A stretch of DNA of 64,000 bases from Warburgia ugandensis (lineage: Eukaryota; Streptophyta; Magnoliopsida; Canellales; Canellaceae): contig CP141135.1 of assembly GCA_035236585.1 (NCBI GenBank), positions 5,056,001 to 5,120,000 of the forward strand, given 5' to 3'. The notes under the pieces are model-generated. The model saw only the letters and a program-made list of their open reading frames with translations. It made no database searches and was not told the origin of the DNA. Positions 9,805 through 20,967 of this stretch are shown piece after piece; positions within the stretch are counted from its first letter, which is position 1, and every line of letters starts with the position of its first letter. Position numbers and translations under genes: made by a program.

Positions 9805-11622
9805 ATGGCAAACCTAGGTAGTTTCCAGAGGTCAGATAGTAACGGTAAAACGGTTCTCCTTCGCAACAATTCGGAAAAACGGATGGAGAATGGTAAGGTA
9901 GTTGGAGAAGCATCGGTTCGACAAGATTTTGAGGGTTTGAGTGTGTCGAAACGGCTTGTGAGAAGTCTTAGTCAGAGATTGAGGAAGAAGACTCAGACAG
10001 GTAATGCAGAAGAAGAGAGAAACGAGAGAAGGATTTCTTCCGCCTGCCTATGTTTGGTTGGGAAAGGTGGTGGTTGTAGAGTAGGAGCCGATACTTCTGA
10101 TGAGTTTGGAGATGGAAATGGCAGAAGGAAGTCGAGTGCTGGAGAAGAATGTAGTGGGTATAATGTAATTTCAGGGTTTGAGGAAGCGAAAGCAGATTGC
10201 TTCTCGTATGCCATGGCTGAGAGATTGTGGAGGAATAGTAGAAAGAAGAAGGAAATTGAACTCCCCCCACCTAGAGATGCATTGCAGTTTTCACTCCCTG
10301 ATGAATTACTGGAAATGTGCTTGGTCAGGCTCCCGCTGACTGCTCTCATGACTGCTCGTCTAGTCTGTAAGAAATGGAGAGCTTTGACAATGTCACCACA
10401 TTTTATGCAGAAGAGATTGGAGGGTTGTCATCAGAGTCCATGGTTGTTCCTGTTTGGTGTGATAAAGGATGGTTATTGTGGTAGGCAGATACATGCATTG
10501 GATGTTTCTCTTGACCGATGGCACAGAATGGATGCCGATGTTCTTGATGGTAGATTTTTGTTCTCTGTTGCAAGTGTTGGGACTGAGGTTTATGTTGTGG
10601 GTGGTTGCTCCAGCCTGAGTAACTTTGGTAGGGTTGATAAGAGCTTGTACAAGACCCATAAAGATGTGCTGGTGTTTAGTCCCATAACCAGATCATGGCG
10701 CAAAGCTGCATCAATGAGGTCAGCTAGATCAGAGCCTGTATTAGGAGTTTTTGAGGTCGATTCTGATTGCTCAATTTTTCATAGTAGGCAGGATTGGCGA
10801 GATCAGCGTCGGACCAAGTCAAGGTTTCGTGGTGTGTCTGATATCTACGAGGATCCTCATAGACTTTCACTTAGACGTCAACTTGGGGATCCTTGTGTTG
10901 ATGGTGAATCTTCTTCAGAATCCAGAAGAAAGCCTTGCAAGTTTGTCAAACAAGAAGACAATCAGTATGGTTCAAAAGGCACTAGGAGGTTTCTTTTGAT
11001 TGTTGTGGGTGGTCTAGGATCTTGGGATGAGCCTGTAGATTCTTGTGAAATTTATGATCCTGTATCTAATAAATGGATGGATATTGCTCGATTGCCTGGA
11101 GATTTTGGAGTTGCTTGTTCTGGTGCTGTTTGTAATGGGATGTTTTATGTTTACTCGGAAACAGACAAGCTGGCAGGATATGAATTAGAAAGGGGCGTCT
11201 GGGTGAGAATTCAGACTGCTCATTCCCCTTGTCATCTTCATGAATATTACCCAAAACTCGTATCTGGCGATGGGAGATTGTTCATGCTCTGTGTGTCTTG
11301 GTGTGAAGCAAATGAACATATGGACAGTAGAAATAAAGCTGTAAGAAAGCTATGGGAGTTAGGTCTTACTTCACTTGCCTGGACTGAGATCTCAAGGCAT
11401 CCAGATGCACCTATGGACTGGAATGCTGTATTTGTTGCACATAGAGATAAAATATTTGGAGTTGAGATGTTCAAGGTATTTGGTCAGGTGTTGGACTTCT
11501 TGACTGTGTGTGATGTATCTTATCCAGGACTAAAGTGGGAACATATCTCAAGGCAGCATCTGGTGCATGAAGTGGATTCTTCTTCTTGCATGACAAAGTC
11601 AATGGCGGTGCTGCATCTCTGA
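9805..11622 (+). CDS. CFK1: F-box/kelch-repeat protein, CFK1-like
   Basis: Predicted SCF substrate receptor of 605 residues in one exon. The open frame extends 15 nt upstream but has no ATG there, so translation starts at 9805 (MANLGSFQRSD). The N-terminal region is basic and contains LSVSKRLVRSLSQRL. The F-box lies at about residues 162-205 (FSLPDELLEMCLVRLPL, VCKKWRAL), and kelch-type blades follow (VYVVGGCSS; LLIVVGGLGSWDEP near residue 400; NGMFYVYSETDKLAGYELE). The C-terminal phrases KAVRKLWELGL, HPDAPMDWNA and VEMFKVFGQVL are specific to the Arabidopsis At5g42350/At5g42360 group. At5g42350 is CFK1, reported to bind the COP9 signalosome and promote turnover of the DNA methyltransferase DRM2. 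Family assignment is firm; orthology to CFK1 rather than its paralogue is inferred. No frameshift or internal stop is present. Confidence 0.95.
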   Translation: MANLGSFQRSDSNGKTVLLRNNSEKRMENGKVVGEASVRQDFEGLSVSKRLVRSLSQRLRKKTQTGNAEEERNERRISSACLCLVGKGGGCRVGADTSDEFGDGNGRRKSSAGEECSGYNVISGFEEAKADCFSYAMAERLWRNSRKKKEIELPPPRDALQFSLPDELLEMCLVRLPLTALMTARLVCKKWRALTMSPHFMQKRLEGCHQSPWLFLFGVIKDGYCGRQIHALDVSLDRWHRMDADVLDGRFLFSVASVGTEVYVVGGCSSLSNFGRVDKSLYKTHKDVLVFSPITRSWRKAASMRSARSEPVLGVFEVDSDCSIFHSRQDWRDQRRTKSRFRGVSDIYEDPHRLSLRRQLGDPCVDGESSSESRRKPCKFVKQEDNQYGSKGTRRFLLIVVGGLGSWDEPVDSCEIYDPVSNKWMDIARLPGDFGVACSGAVCNGMFYVYSETDKLAGYELERGVWVRIQTAHSPCHLHEYYPKLVSGDGRLFMLCVSWCEANEHMDSRNKAVRKLWELGLTSLAWTEISRHPDAPMDWNAVFVAHRDKIFGVEMFKVFGQVLDFLTVCDVSYPGLKWEHISRQHLVHEVDSSSCMTKSMAVLHL

Positions 11623-12457
11623 AGTTTCTCAAGTCTCCTTGTCAACCAGCATCATTATGTACAAGTTTCATTTCTCTAGTATTCTTTTTGTTCTCATTCT
11701 TTCGATATGGAAACTCTTTTGCTTGGTAACTAATTGGGTCCCGATTGTATCAATTTAAATTATGTAATTGTAGCAGTTCTCATTGAGTTTTTCATGTAGA
11801 TCAGTTGATTTATCAATGAAAGAATTTGATTGTGTTTTTCAATTCATTTTTTTTCTCTACAGGTTTTTCATTGATCTATTTGTCTTGAGGATAATATTTA
11901 TTATGTCTATTAGTGCCAGTGTTTTCATCTCTGTGATTCAATCATCGTGGATGAGGATGATGAAAATTTGTATTCGAGTTCGTACTTTAAACAGACACTG
12001 ACATGTCATCAATTGAGTATTGAAAACCTTCTAACTATGATAGATGATCAAATGCTTTCCACAACATCCCTTCTTCAACTCTCAAGTGTCTCAGCTTTTC
12101 ATTTCCATATAGAAGTTCATGCTTATCAATTTGAAAATGAAAAGGGAACAAAAAGAATAAGTGATTCATTTGTAAAAATTATATAAGACGTGGTATATAT
12201 TGTAAACATAGAAGAATATAACCAAGTTGCAAAAGTAACCAAGGTGTCCATGAAAATCATGGTACTGAACCCATTTAAGATCTAGGGAAAATTCGGGAAG
12301 CTCAGGAAAATCTGAGTCCCTGTCCAGTCTTCTCCATGTTGTTTTAGGGCATTTACTGCATCTCAACTCCGCCATGCAGAAGACAGCTCCAAATCAACAT
12401 TTTCTTCCCACCAAGTTGATGATTGCAAATTCAAAACCACAAGTAAATTACTCTCCA
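11623..12457. other. 3' flank of F-box gene and spacer
   Basis: T-rich sequence with near-upstream-element-like stretches between about 11,690 and 11,840, suitable for a 3' UTR and polyadenylation. No canonical AATAAA is obvious. No further gene is seen before the SINE at 12,478. Confidence 0.5.
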
Positions 12458-12477
12458 CAGAATAGCACAGATAGGAA

Positions 12478-12654
12478 GGGGAGCCTTGGAGCAACGGTAG
12501 AGTTGTTGTCATGTGACCTTGAGGTCACAGGTTCAAGGTGTGGAAACAGCCTCTTGCAAAATGCAAGATAAGGCTGCGTACTATTGATCCATGTGGTCCA
12601 TCCCTTCCTGGGACCCCACATACGTTGGAGCTTCATGCACTGGGTCTGCCCTTT
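12478..12654 (+). mobile_element. Au-type SINE, full length with target duplication
   Basis: It begins GGGGAGCCTTGGAGCAACGG, has GAGGTCACAGGTTCAAGGTG and ends CACTGGGTCTGCCCTTT. It is flanked by AGAATAGCACAGATAG (12,459-12,474) and AGAATAACACAGATAG (12,655-12,670), a 16-bp duplication with one mismatch. It lies just past the 3' end of the LPA3 relic. Confidence 0.95.
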
Positions 12655-13270
12655 AGAATAACACAGATAGATATCAAGTCTAAAAACTTGTCAGAATTCC
12701 ATCTTCAACATATTTTTAGTTAATCATGTTGGACATTCCAGGCTATACATAGATAAGGAAAATGAGTCTCTAACCCTGTGACCTCTTCAAAGAAATTTGA
12801 AGGCGCTGCCTTGTTCCTCTTGGAGTCCAAGAACTCTCTGTAATTCTTCGTTGGTCTAAAATGCAGATACTTTATTAGCTAAAACCAAAATGAAAGTGCA
12901 TATACTGGATTAAAAAAATTGAGCTATGAATTGGCGGATTACTTCGCAATGTATAATGAGTTGCACTTTCAGCAACGTAGGCATAAGAGTCATCAGCTTG
13001 TTTAAGCATAACCTGCCATGGTCCTGCATGAGTACGAAGGACAGTGAAACATGGCAGAATAGCACTGAATACTGCAAGTAGAAGGATGGTGTTGCTTTCT
13101 TAGGAAAATGAATTGAAATAACAGTGTTGCTTTCTTAGAAAAAAGCGATAATTGACCAAGTTTTCTTAACTTGCTTGGTTCTGAAACATGACTACATTCA
13201 GATTGTGTACTAAGGCATGCAAATCCATTTCGAGTTCTATTTCAGACAGTGTACCGATCTAAAAACAGCC

Positions 13271-13370
13271 GTGGGTAGAAAGAATAGCAAATCTCAATCT
13301 ACTTTTTATTGGAGTAGAGTGTGGGTAGAAAGAGTAGCAACTCTCAATCTACTTTTTATTGGAGTAGAGT
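13271..13370. repeat. Tandem duplication, 2 x 50 bp
   Basis: Two adjacent 50-bp units begin GTGGGTAGAAAGA and end GGAGTAGAGT. They differ at two positions. They lie within an intron of the LPA3 relic, and the near-identity indicates a recent local duplication. Confidence 0.95.
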
Positions 13371-14569
13371 CGATTGTGAACAGCACTAGTGGACTCAGTA
13401 GGGGAAAACTCAGAAGTGAACGAGATAGCAAACATGACAAATGGTTCACACTAGAGCGTGTTGGGTAGTTATTAGAGAGTTTTAAACAGTGATTTCAAGT
13501 AAATTTTGTTACTCTGGACCATCAAAGCCATCCATTGGCATCCTCATGTGCGCCAAAGAAAAATATTATGGCATGCTTCTGGACTCATATTTCAAGAATC
13601 TTCATCTTAGTTCAATCCATGCAACTGTGTCAGTGAAGGGAGTGAAGTCCTTGGTCTCCTATGGATTGCCTGCAGAAAGATATACACAAGAAAAATGTGC
13701 TGGTAACCACTTTGAGAGCTCTACAAATTACTCCAAAGACTGTAACTGAATTGAGTATGGCAATTAGCCCAATGCATGACAAAGATGGTTTCCCTGCATG
13801 CATTACTCTTTTTCCAAATAAAATTTGGTTATTCAGTGCCATTGCAAGATGACCTTATCAAACAAGTTTATTAAGCATAAGAAAAATGACAACAAGATTG
13901 GCACTAACTTTCTTAAGCAAGCAGTCAAAGGGGTGAATGCCACGTGGCATTGGAACATGTCTTTTCTCTTGATATAGAAGAAACATTTTTTCTCTTGAAC
14001 TAAGAGAAAACACAAGTTCCAACAAAACCGCCACCTGGCAGTTCCTCATTTGACTAGCTTTCTCACCGTGTGCTATTTGAGTTGGGACAGCATATGTAAG
14101 GAGAGAATCTTTGAACTGAATGCATTATAACTTACATTTGGTTTTTTATATCTTTTATTCGCTTAATTGGTTATCTGAAGGCTAACATTACCTAATATGC
14201 TTGTTGTAACAAGTTGATTATGTCAAAACACGATGTGGATGCTAGATCTATTAGAAAGCTCCAAAACCAATAATCTTGAATAACAGATTTTGGAATTTAT
14301 GCTAACATTTCCTGCTACCACTATCTAGTGCCATAGGTCTTCAAGAATGTATTTCTCCTACCAGGATATTCACGGAATAAGGCTCCAGCATAATTTACTA
14401 TGTAAGGAGCATCTGCAACTGTCTTCAGGATGAAAAAATGAAGGGATTACTCAAGCTGAGTTGGAACTGAAGTTAGGAAAAAAGGTCAAATACATTTGAG
14501 TACTCCCTTATTCAAATTTAGATTACCGGATGAACTGAGAAACAATCTGGTATTGCACATCTTTTGGGG

Positions 14570-14790
14570 GAAACCCCAACACTGTAAAGTTGAAGAACTG
14601 CTGCTTATATATTGGAAAAAAATACAGCAAGATGGGAGGTAAATATCCATTTGAGTACTGGAAAGCAAAGCCAACATAGAAGCATACTGTAAAGCTTCTG
14701 TTTATATATTGGAAAACAAAATACGGCAAGATGAGAGGTAATTGTCCATTTGAGTACTGGAAAGCAAAGCCAAAATAGCACTGTAAAGTT
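14570..14790 (-). repeat. In-frame tandem insertion in LPA3 relic exon
   Basis: Between LLFKLELKTL and LGFPPKDVQYQ the minus frame stays open through two diverged repeats, each giving GFAFQYSNG followed by a YFxFQYI-like stretch. The DNA repeat is CATTTGAGTACTGGAAAGCA, then AAGCCAA, at about 14,651 and 14,749, with related 'tatattggaaaa' phrases between. The normal residues after the Leu are missing. The open frame is probably chance. Confidence 0.7.
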
Positions 14791-15151
14791 TTCAGTTCAA
14801 GTTTAAAAAGAAGAACTGGAGTGGTGATGACAAATTTGCCATCCACACATGGGATCTCTGTGAATATACATCAAATATTGTCTTTGATATTTGCAAATAT
14901 GAAATGATTAACTCAATGATATTATTGGTCGTCGGTTGGGATGCCACAATGCCAACTTAGATGCACTTCATCTTTCTCATCCATTATCTAAGAAAACAAC
15001 AACAGCATTTCATATAATTGATCTATTAATATGATAACAGACTTTGGTATTTAGACACAGAAATCTGTTGCTTGTAGCACCAGCCAACACAAAATCAGTA
15101 AGTTTTAGCCAAAAAGAAGAAAAGAAAAAAAGAGTTTAGATTCTTCGAACT

Positions 15152-15433
15152 GTTATATAGAGTGGTACATAATCAGTATCAGTATATATTTCTACCAAAA
15201 TCTTACTAACATACATAATCAGTGTCAGCTATATTTCTCCTAAAATTTACTAACCTATGTTATGGGAAATGGTGCGGATTACATGAATAATTGTTATATA
15301 GAGTGGTACATAATCAGTATCAGTATATATTTATACCAAAATCTTACTAACATACATAATCAGTGTCAGCTATATTTCTCCTAAAATTTACTAACCTATG
15401 TTATGGGAAATGGTGCGGATTACATGAATAATT
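15152..15433. repeat. Tandem duplication, 2 x 141 bp
   Basis: Two nearly identical 141-bp units, each starting GTTATATAGAGTGGTACATA and ending TTACATGAATAATT. Only an isolated difference is visible (tttcta against tttata). It is a recent duplication inside the LPA3 relic. Confidence 0.97.
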
Positions 15434-17312
15434 GACTTATATATCTACAGTATAAATAGCATAACAAATTAGTAGGACGCAGATAGTATGATGGAAAATT
15501 GAAAATCAGAATTCAGGCTTATTAGAGAAACAGGATTAACATTGGGACACTTCCTTATCAATGACATTAAAAGGAGCTTATAGAGAAAAGATACCATACC
15601 ACATACTTCTCTATAGTAAAAAGGTTGCGTGTGCTACAATTAATAAAGCCAAATAATGATGGCGGATCATTAGGTTTCCAGCTATCTGCATTTGAGAGAA
15701 GATGTGATCGAACTTCAGAACAGAAGCTCAGCATTTTGAAGACTGAAAAATAGCTGAAGAACTAAGAAGCAGACATGGCATAAACAAAGTATCAACTTGC
15801 AGTCCTTACAATTTTCTTGACTTTAATGCGATTAAATTTTTCCTAGAGGAGAAATGGATGGATAAATGTAATATCTGATTAAGCATGAAGAAACTATTAC
15901 CGTTGTACATAAGCAAGTAATTGGCTTCATTGTTTCTGTTCCATAATAATGCATTTAGTCGACCTAAGACTATTCAGGGACAGAAAAATAAAGCCAAGCA
16001 GCCCTGGATTAGAAGAAAGGCAAAATCCTTTGGAAGGCCTAAAACGTTACTAGTTTTTGTGGGAAAAGAAACTAACCTTCATTTTCATCTGCAAAATTGA
16101 AATCTAAGGCATTTCTGATAGATTTGAAGAAGCTGGTCACAGCCCCACTGGGTACCTCATCCAAGGATGCAACACTTAAACCATCTATCTGAATCATATA
16201 GTACCGCATTTTGCTGAATAGAAGGATGATAATGAAAAAGCTGCTACTGCAGGACCTTCCATCAAACTCAAAATCTCTATTGACCTCTGCTCTGCTTCAT
16301 TAATATAGGTACAGAACAGAAAATAGATAAACAGAAGAATTTCATATTGAAGAAGCATGAAACTTCTACCTTGTAAGATGAAATGTTGCTAGGCAAGGGC
16401 TTGGTTACGTGATTCAACATAAAAACAACAGGAAATGGAAACTTTTTGCCAGATAATACATGAACGTGCATAGATTCAATCCAAACTATGGAATCTCAGA
16501 ATCAAACCACCCGAAGAAAAAGAAACAGATAACAAAAGGGAAAAAGGAGACAAGAACTGACAAAAATAGTAGCAGAGTTAAAGAAAAACAATGTGGTTTA
16601 TGAAAAAATTCAGAAGAACAAGAAGCCAATAATGAATATGGAATTTAAATGGAAATAAAAAACAAGTAACAGAGAAAATAAAGGAAATAACAAATGGGCA
16701 TTACAAAATGTAAGAAGAACTCTCAAAGGAACTAAAATGAACATGGGCATCCTCAATTAAATTAATATTAACTCCTTAACAACAGTATGAAGTGAGTACT
16801 ATGGAAGAACTCAAATTACATATGGGTCCCATCATACAAATGAAGCATATATACACCAGATAAAAATCAAAACAAAAAGGAGTCACAGGATTAAAGTATA
16901 AGCTTTACGAAAAGACTAAGAAAAACACTCCAAAGGAAGCAAAAGTGAACATGGGCACCCTCACTTACCAGAAAATTCACTACCACTCTCCAGTATCTCA
17001 AACTAAAAATGGTTCTCAACAAAACTCCAGAAACCAATCCACTCAAACAACTCATCCAACAAGACAAAAATAAACAGAAAAAGGATGTAAAAAACTCACG
17101 GGAAATCAATTTCAAGTCCGGTCTTCCCATCTTCCAGAGCATAGATAAGAGAATTCGCAGCATCAGAAGCAAGAACTTCAGAAGGCTGGGATTTGTAGAC
17201 TGAAACTCCTTTCTTAGGATCAATACCAGAAGCTTCTCTGCTACTGTTTTCAACCTTTGAACTGATCCTTGTGAAAGCACGGAAAGAAGGAAATTCAAAG
17301 GAAGGACGATAA

Positions 17313-18814
17313 TGCCATGGAACTGAGTTTTCTCAGATAGAGAGAGAGAGAGAGAGATGGATGGAATATAAAATAAAAATGGAATTATTTTATTTTATTT
17401 TTCCAACGGATACTGCCACAAGTGCTTGTCATGAAATGCCTGGTTAGTTATGGTTCTTTCAATTACAGTTTCACGAATCTACCTTGCAACTGGCATGTAT
17501 AATTAGTTATCCTGCGCATACGTCTAAATTTATATTGATCATGCAATTTGTGTGCCTTTGTGAGTACGGATCAAGATAATTGCATACTTGGCATTAGATG
17601 GATGAAGAGGAACACTTAGGCTGGAAGCGTCCCACTTTTTGTACCCTTGGATGATTCCACCCGTTCATCTGATGTCCCGGCTTTGGATGAATAGAAGTTT
17701 CAAAAGAGTGCAGATTGGATAATTCCATATGTAGATTTGATTACGAAATGATTATTAGAACATACAAATTCGAATCCCAAAACGGGGCTTTTACATTCTA
17801 CGATAAACCAATTATTGATATATTTTCTTTACAGGATAATTGAAGCTGAAACAATCAAATGAACGGATTAGATCATCTAAAAGTTGGCTCTTCCATGCAA
17901 ATTGTCCGGAAAATTATGGCCAGGCATTTCTCATGTTTCAAGGTCTCTTAAGGGCTCGATTTCCATGTGAGGGCTATATCATAGAAAGATCATGCATTGA
18001 AATTTTATCACTGGTTGATCTTAACCACAATTATTGGGTGAAAGAATAGACGGTTCACAGGATTTTAGAATGATGGTAGTTAAGGTTCAACACACGAATG
18101 GTCAAGATGAAGCAATAGAGAAGATTTTTAGGGTTATCAGCTATTTAGAATGCGGGCCCAAAAATGAATGGTTGGCATCATAACCATCTGGATATCTCAT
18201 ATCATGGAGCTTTCTTGCTGATTCTGCACTCAAGAATTCAAGATAGATATTGTGATTCGACCATTAGGTGATCAAACCGTTCACCTGCTGGTCCCATCTT
18301 AGATAGGTGATGCTAGAAATCTTCTTTAGCGGATGGCCCCAGTTATTACTGTTCTCTGCTGTTAATGGACGGATCAGAAAGCTTACAAACAACATGACTA
18401 CAATTTTTGCAATCAAGGTATCAGGAATGTCCAATTTTGGATCCTGGGTTAGACAAGACAGGACCCAGCAGATTCAATGGCTCCGATCACCAAACCACGG
18501 CCCCCACGTTAATCCTAAGTAACTTTCATTTTATGATCGAGATAAGCATTAGTCAATAAACTACACTGCTCTCAAATCTCGATACTGCAACTGCAAACTT
18601 TCCTTCTTCTCCGTCCCCCCTCCCCCCCCCCCATCTCAGATTTCTTCTGCGACTTGTATCAACTTCAGAACCCATCTCCTTCTCTTTAATCCAACTCATG
18701 AAGACATTACCCATCTGATACTTGACCAGAAATCTCTCTCTTTCTCTCTCCATCGAAACATTGAGATGGGCATCAAAACTCCCAAATTTCCTCCACCTAC
18801 AGAGCACTAATTCA
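17313..18814. other. Spacer between two pseudogenes
   Basis: It begins with a short GA microsatellite (about 17,340-17,356) that would have been the LPA3 leader. The rest is AT-rich with scattered 'acggttca'/'tggatcag' words of the kind seen upstream of the F-box gene. A C run lies at about 18,621-18,631. No conserved frame is seen. Confidence 0.5.
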
Positions 18815-20400
18815 CAAGATGTGCTCCTTGCATCCATTCCAAACTGTACAAAAGATCCTCGAAAAAATGCCCAGCTAGATGGATTCCCCGCCTGACGATG
18901 GCACTTTCATTACCATCATTCGCGGTCTAGGCCGTGCTAGAATGCCCCAACAAGCAATCGCCACTTGATTTCAAAATTTATAGATTTCAAAAGAACCTTT
19001 AAAAATATTCAATTCCGTTCTCGATGTTCTTGTGAAAGAAGATATTGACTTGGCTAGAGAGTTTTTCAGGAAGAAAATGATGGGAAGGGAGTTCAAGGGG
19101 ACGATTATACTTTTGGGATCTTGATGAAGGGTCTTTGCAGGACAATTAGGATTGCCGAAGGCTTCAAGCTTCTTGCATTAATGAAATGTCACGGTTTTCA
19201 GCCGAATTGGGTCATATACAGTACACTGATTCACTCATTCTGCAGGAATGGGGAAGTTGAAAGGGCTAGGAGCTTGATGAGTGAGATGGTGGATCCTAAT
19301 GTTGTTACTTTCAATGTTTTGATATCTGATTCAAGTACTAGTTATGTTGGAGAAAAGCTTTGCTCTTGGTCTTCTTCCTGATATAATTACAGTCACCAAA
19401 GGATTGGAGGTTCTTTGTAGCGAAGGCCGGACAATGGAGGCAGTCGAGGTTTTGTAGTGAGTGAAGAAGAAGAAGAAGAGTATGCTTAATGTGGTTGCTT
19501 ATAATGCTGTTATCAAGGGCTTCTGTAAACTTGGAAACGTGGAGGTTGGAAAGCGTTATTAAAAGGAGCTGGAAGGTAAGGAGTGTTTTCCTAATGTGAC
19601 CGCACATAGCATATTGATCTCTGGATTCTGTGAGTCCAGGAATTTGGATTCAGCTCTCATTTTATTCAAGCATATGAGTCCAGCTGCAATTGATAAGGAT
19701 TTTGTGACATGATACTTTGATTAGAGGTTCGTGTTAGGGAGGAAGGTCTGCAGTTGCATGTAAGCTTTTGAATATGATGGAGGAGAATCGCGGGGGGCCT
19801 GAAGGTCAGATTGGTTCTTACAATATAATGGTTTGTGGTCTGTATAGGGAGAACAGATTGGAGGAAGCACAAGAGTTTCTTCCAGAGATTGGGAGATTCT
19901 TCCCTGGAGCTGTTGTAAGAGTTTGAAGATACTGGCTAAGAAGGGTGAGGTTGGGGAAGCCAAGAAGGTCTATAATCAGATGGTTAGTGAAGGAGGAATT
20001 CCTAATGCTCGTCTTTGACTGCCTCATCAAAAGGTTGTGTGAAGGAGATGTCCGTGAAGCATTTGCTCTGATGAAAGAAATGTTGGAGAATGCTTGTTTC
20101 TCGTGTGTGTGTCGATATTTAATGATTTGGTAAGTGGCTATGAAGGCAAGGGAGAGTAGGAAATGCGTCAGACCTCATGGAGGAGATGGTTGAGAAAGGT
20201 TGCTTACCTGATAGAGGTAGCTATAGGCCCCTGATTGATGCTTTTTGTACCAGAGGGCTTTTGAGCTTCTTGTGGAGATGGTAGAGAAGGGTCTTCATCC
20301 TGATAAATTGACATGGAAATCTTTGCTTCTCTAAGTCAAGAGACTGTGGATTGAGCATGTCAGCCATATAATAGATTCTATTTTGAAAGAATTAGTTAAG
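18815..20400 (+). pseudogene. Decayed P-class PPR gene (At2g17525-like)
   Basis: Intronless relic of a pentatricopeptide repeat protein, an organelle RNA-binding family. Successive motifs can be read only by changing frame. They are: [15 protein letters not shown] near 19,030; the longest intact stretch at 19,121-19,320 ([59 protein letters not shown]); [20 protein letters not shown] near 19,390; YNAVIKGFCKLGNVEVG near 19,500; ISGFCESRNLDSAL near 19,620; SYNIMVCGLYRENRLEEAQE near 19,815; and MVEKGLHPDKLTWKSLLL near 20,275. The order and the DIDLAREFF/[12 protein letters not shown] phrases match the Arabidopsis At2g17525 family. At least six frameshifts or stops exclude function. It lies 1.5 kb from the LPA3 relic, on the other strand. 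Confidence 0.85.
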
Positions 20401-20967
20401 CGCCCTTATAACATGACTACAGTGTGAACTTTGTGACTATTTCTCATTTTACCTACTGAGAATTAATATTAGCATTAATGGCAACCCTTAGGTATTAAAT
20501 TTTAGAGTCATGTATCAGGAGTTGATTCTTCTGGGTGGATGCTGGATTTCATCCCTCTTTCCTGGATAAATGTTGAGTTGATTGGATTACTTTGATAATG
20601 CATTAAAAGGAAAAACATTTACAGTACTTTTTTTCTGTATACAAGTGATGAGTGCAAGCACCAGGAATGATATTGTGGAATAAATGTAAGGGAACCGCAT
20701 AACATTCTGAGATACATCTTCACAAAAAACATATGAACATAACTCTCAAATACCGCCTATCAAATGGGAAAAGGAGTATACCATGGGGCTACAGTATTGC
20801 ACAGAGGAAGTCATGAATTTAAGGCTCCAAATTCAAACCAAAACTTAGCATCTCATCTCCTCATTAAAAGCTTACAAACGAAAAATAAAAATAAAAACAA
20901 AAAATAAGATACATTCCAATTTGCAGGCTTGAATTCAGTTTTTCATCATTCAAGCAACATGTTGAGC
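20401..20967. other. Spacer and 3' UTR of U-box gene
   Basis: AT-rich sequence between the PPR relic and the stop codon of the minus-strand U-box gene. The part next to 20,968 should be its 3' UTR. No other feature is seen. Confidence 0.5.

Larger units (their letters stand above)
12765..17312 (-). pseudogene. LPA3: Decayed LPA3 (DUF1995) gene
   Basis: Unprocessed relic of LOW PSII ACCUMULATION 3, a chloroplast protein needed for photosystem II assembly. Pieces in order on the minus strand: 17,312-17,100 ([48 protein letters not shown]); 16,399-16,370 (LPSNISSYK); about 16,195-16,085 (VASLDEVPSGAVTSFFKSIR); about 14,830-14,524 (LLFKLELKTL, then GFPPKDVQYQIVSQF); about 14,435-14,361 (APYIVNYAGALFREYPG); about 13,027-12,955 ([20 protein letters not shown]); about 12,855-12,784 (EELQRVLGLQEEQGS). 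Damage: the only plausible ATG (17,312) reads seven codons to TGA and is out of frame with the conserved body. The exon encoding the segment after SSYK is missing. The splice junction before LPSNISSYK does not keep frame. The last piece has an in-frame TGA, and one exon carries a tandem insertion. Introns are retained, so this is a dead gene copy, not a retrocopy. Confidence 0.88.

Noticed and set aside
16891-17298. 135-codon minus-strand open frame as a new gene
   Set aside because: The conserved LPA3 frame ([20 protein letters not shown]) is a different frame of the same DNA. The long open frame is its shadow.
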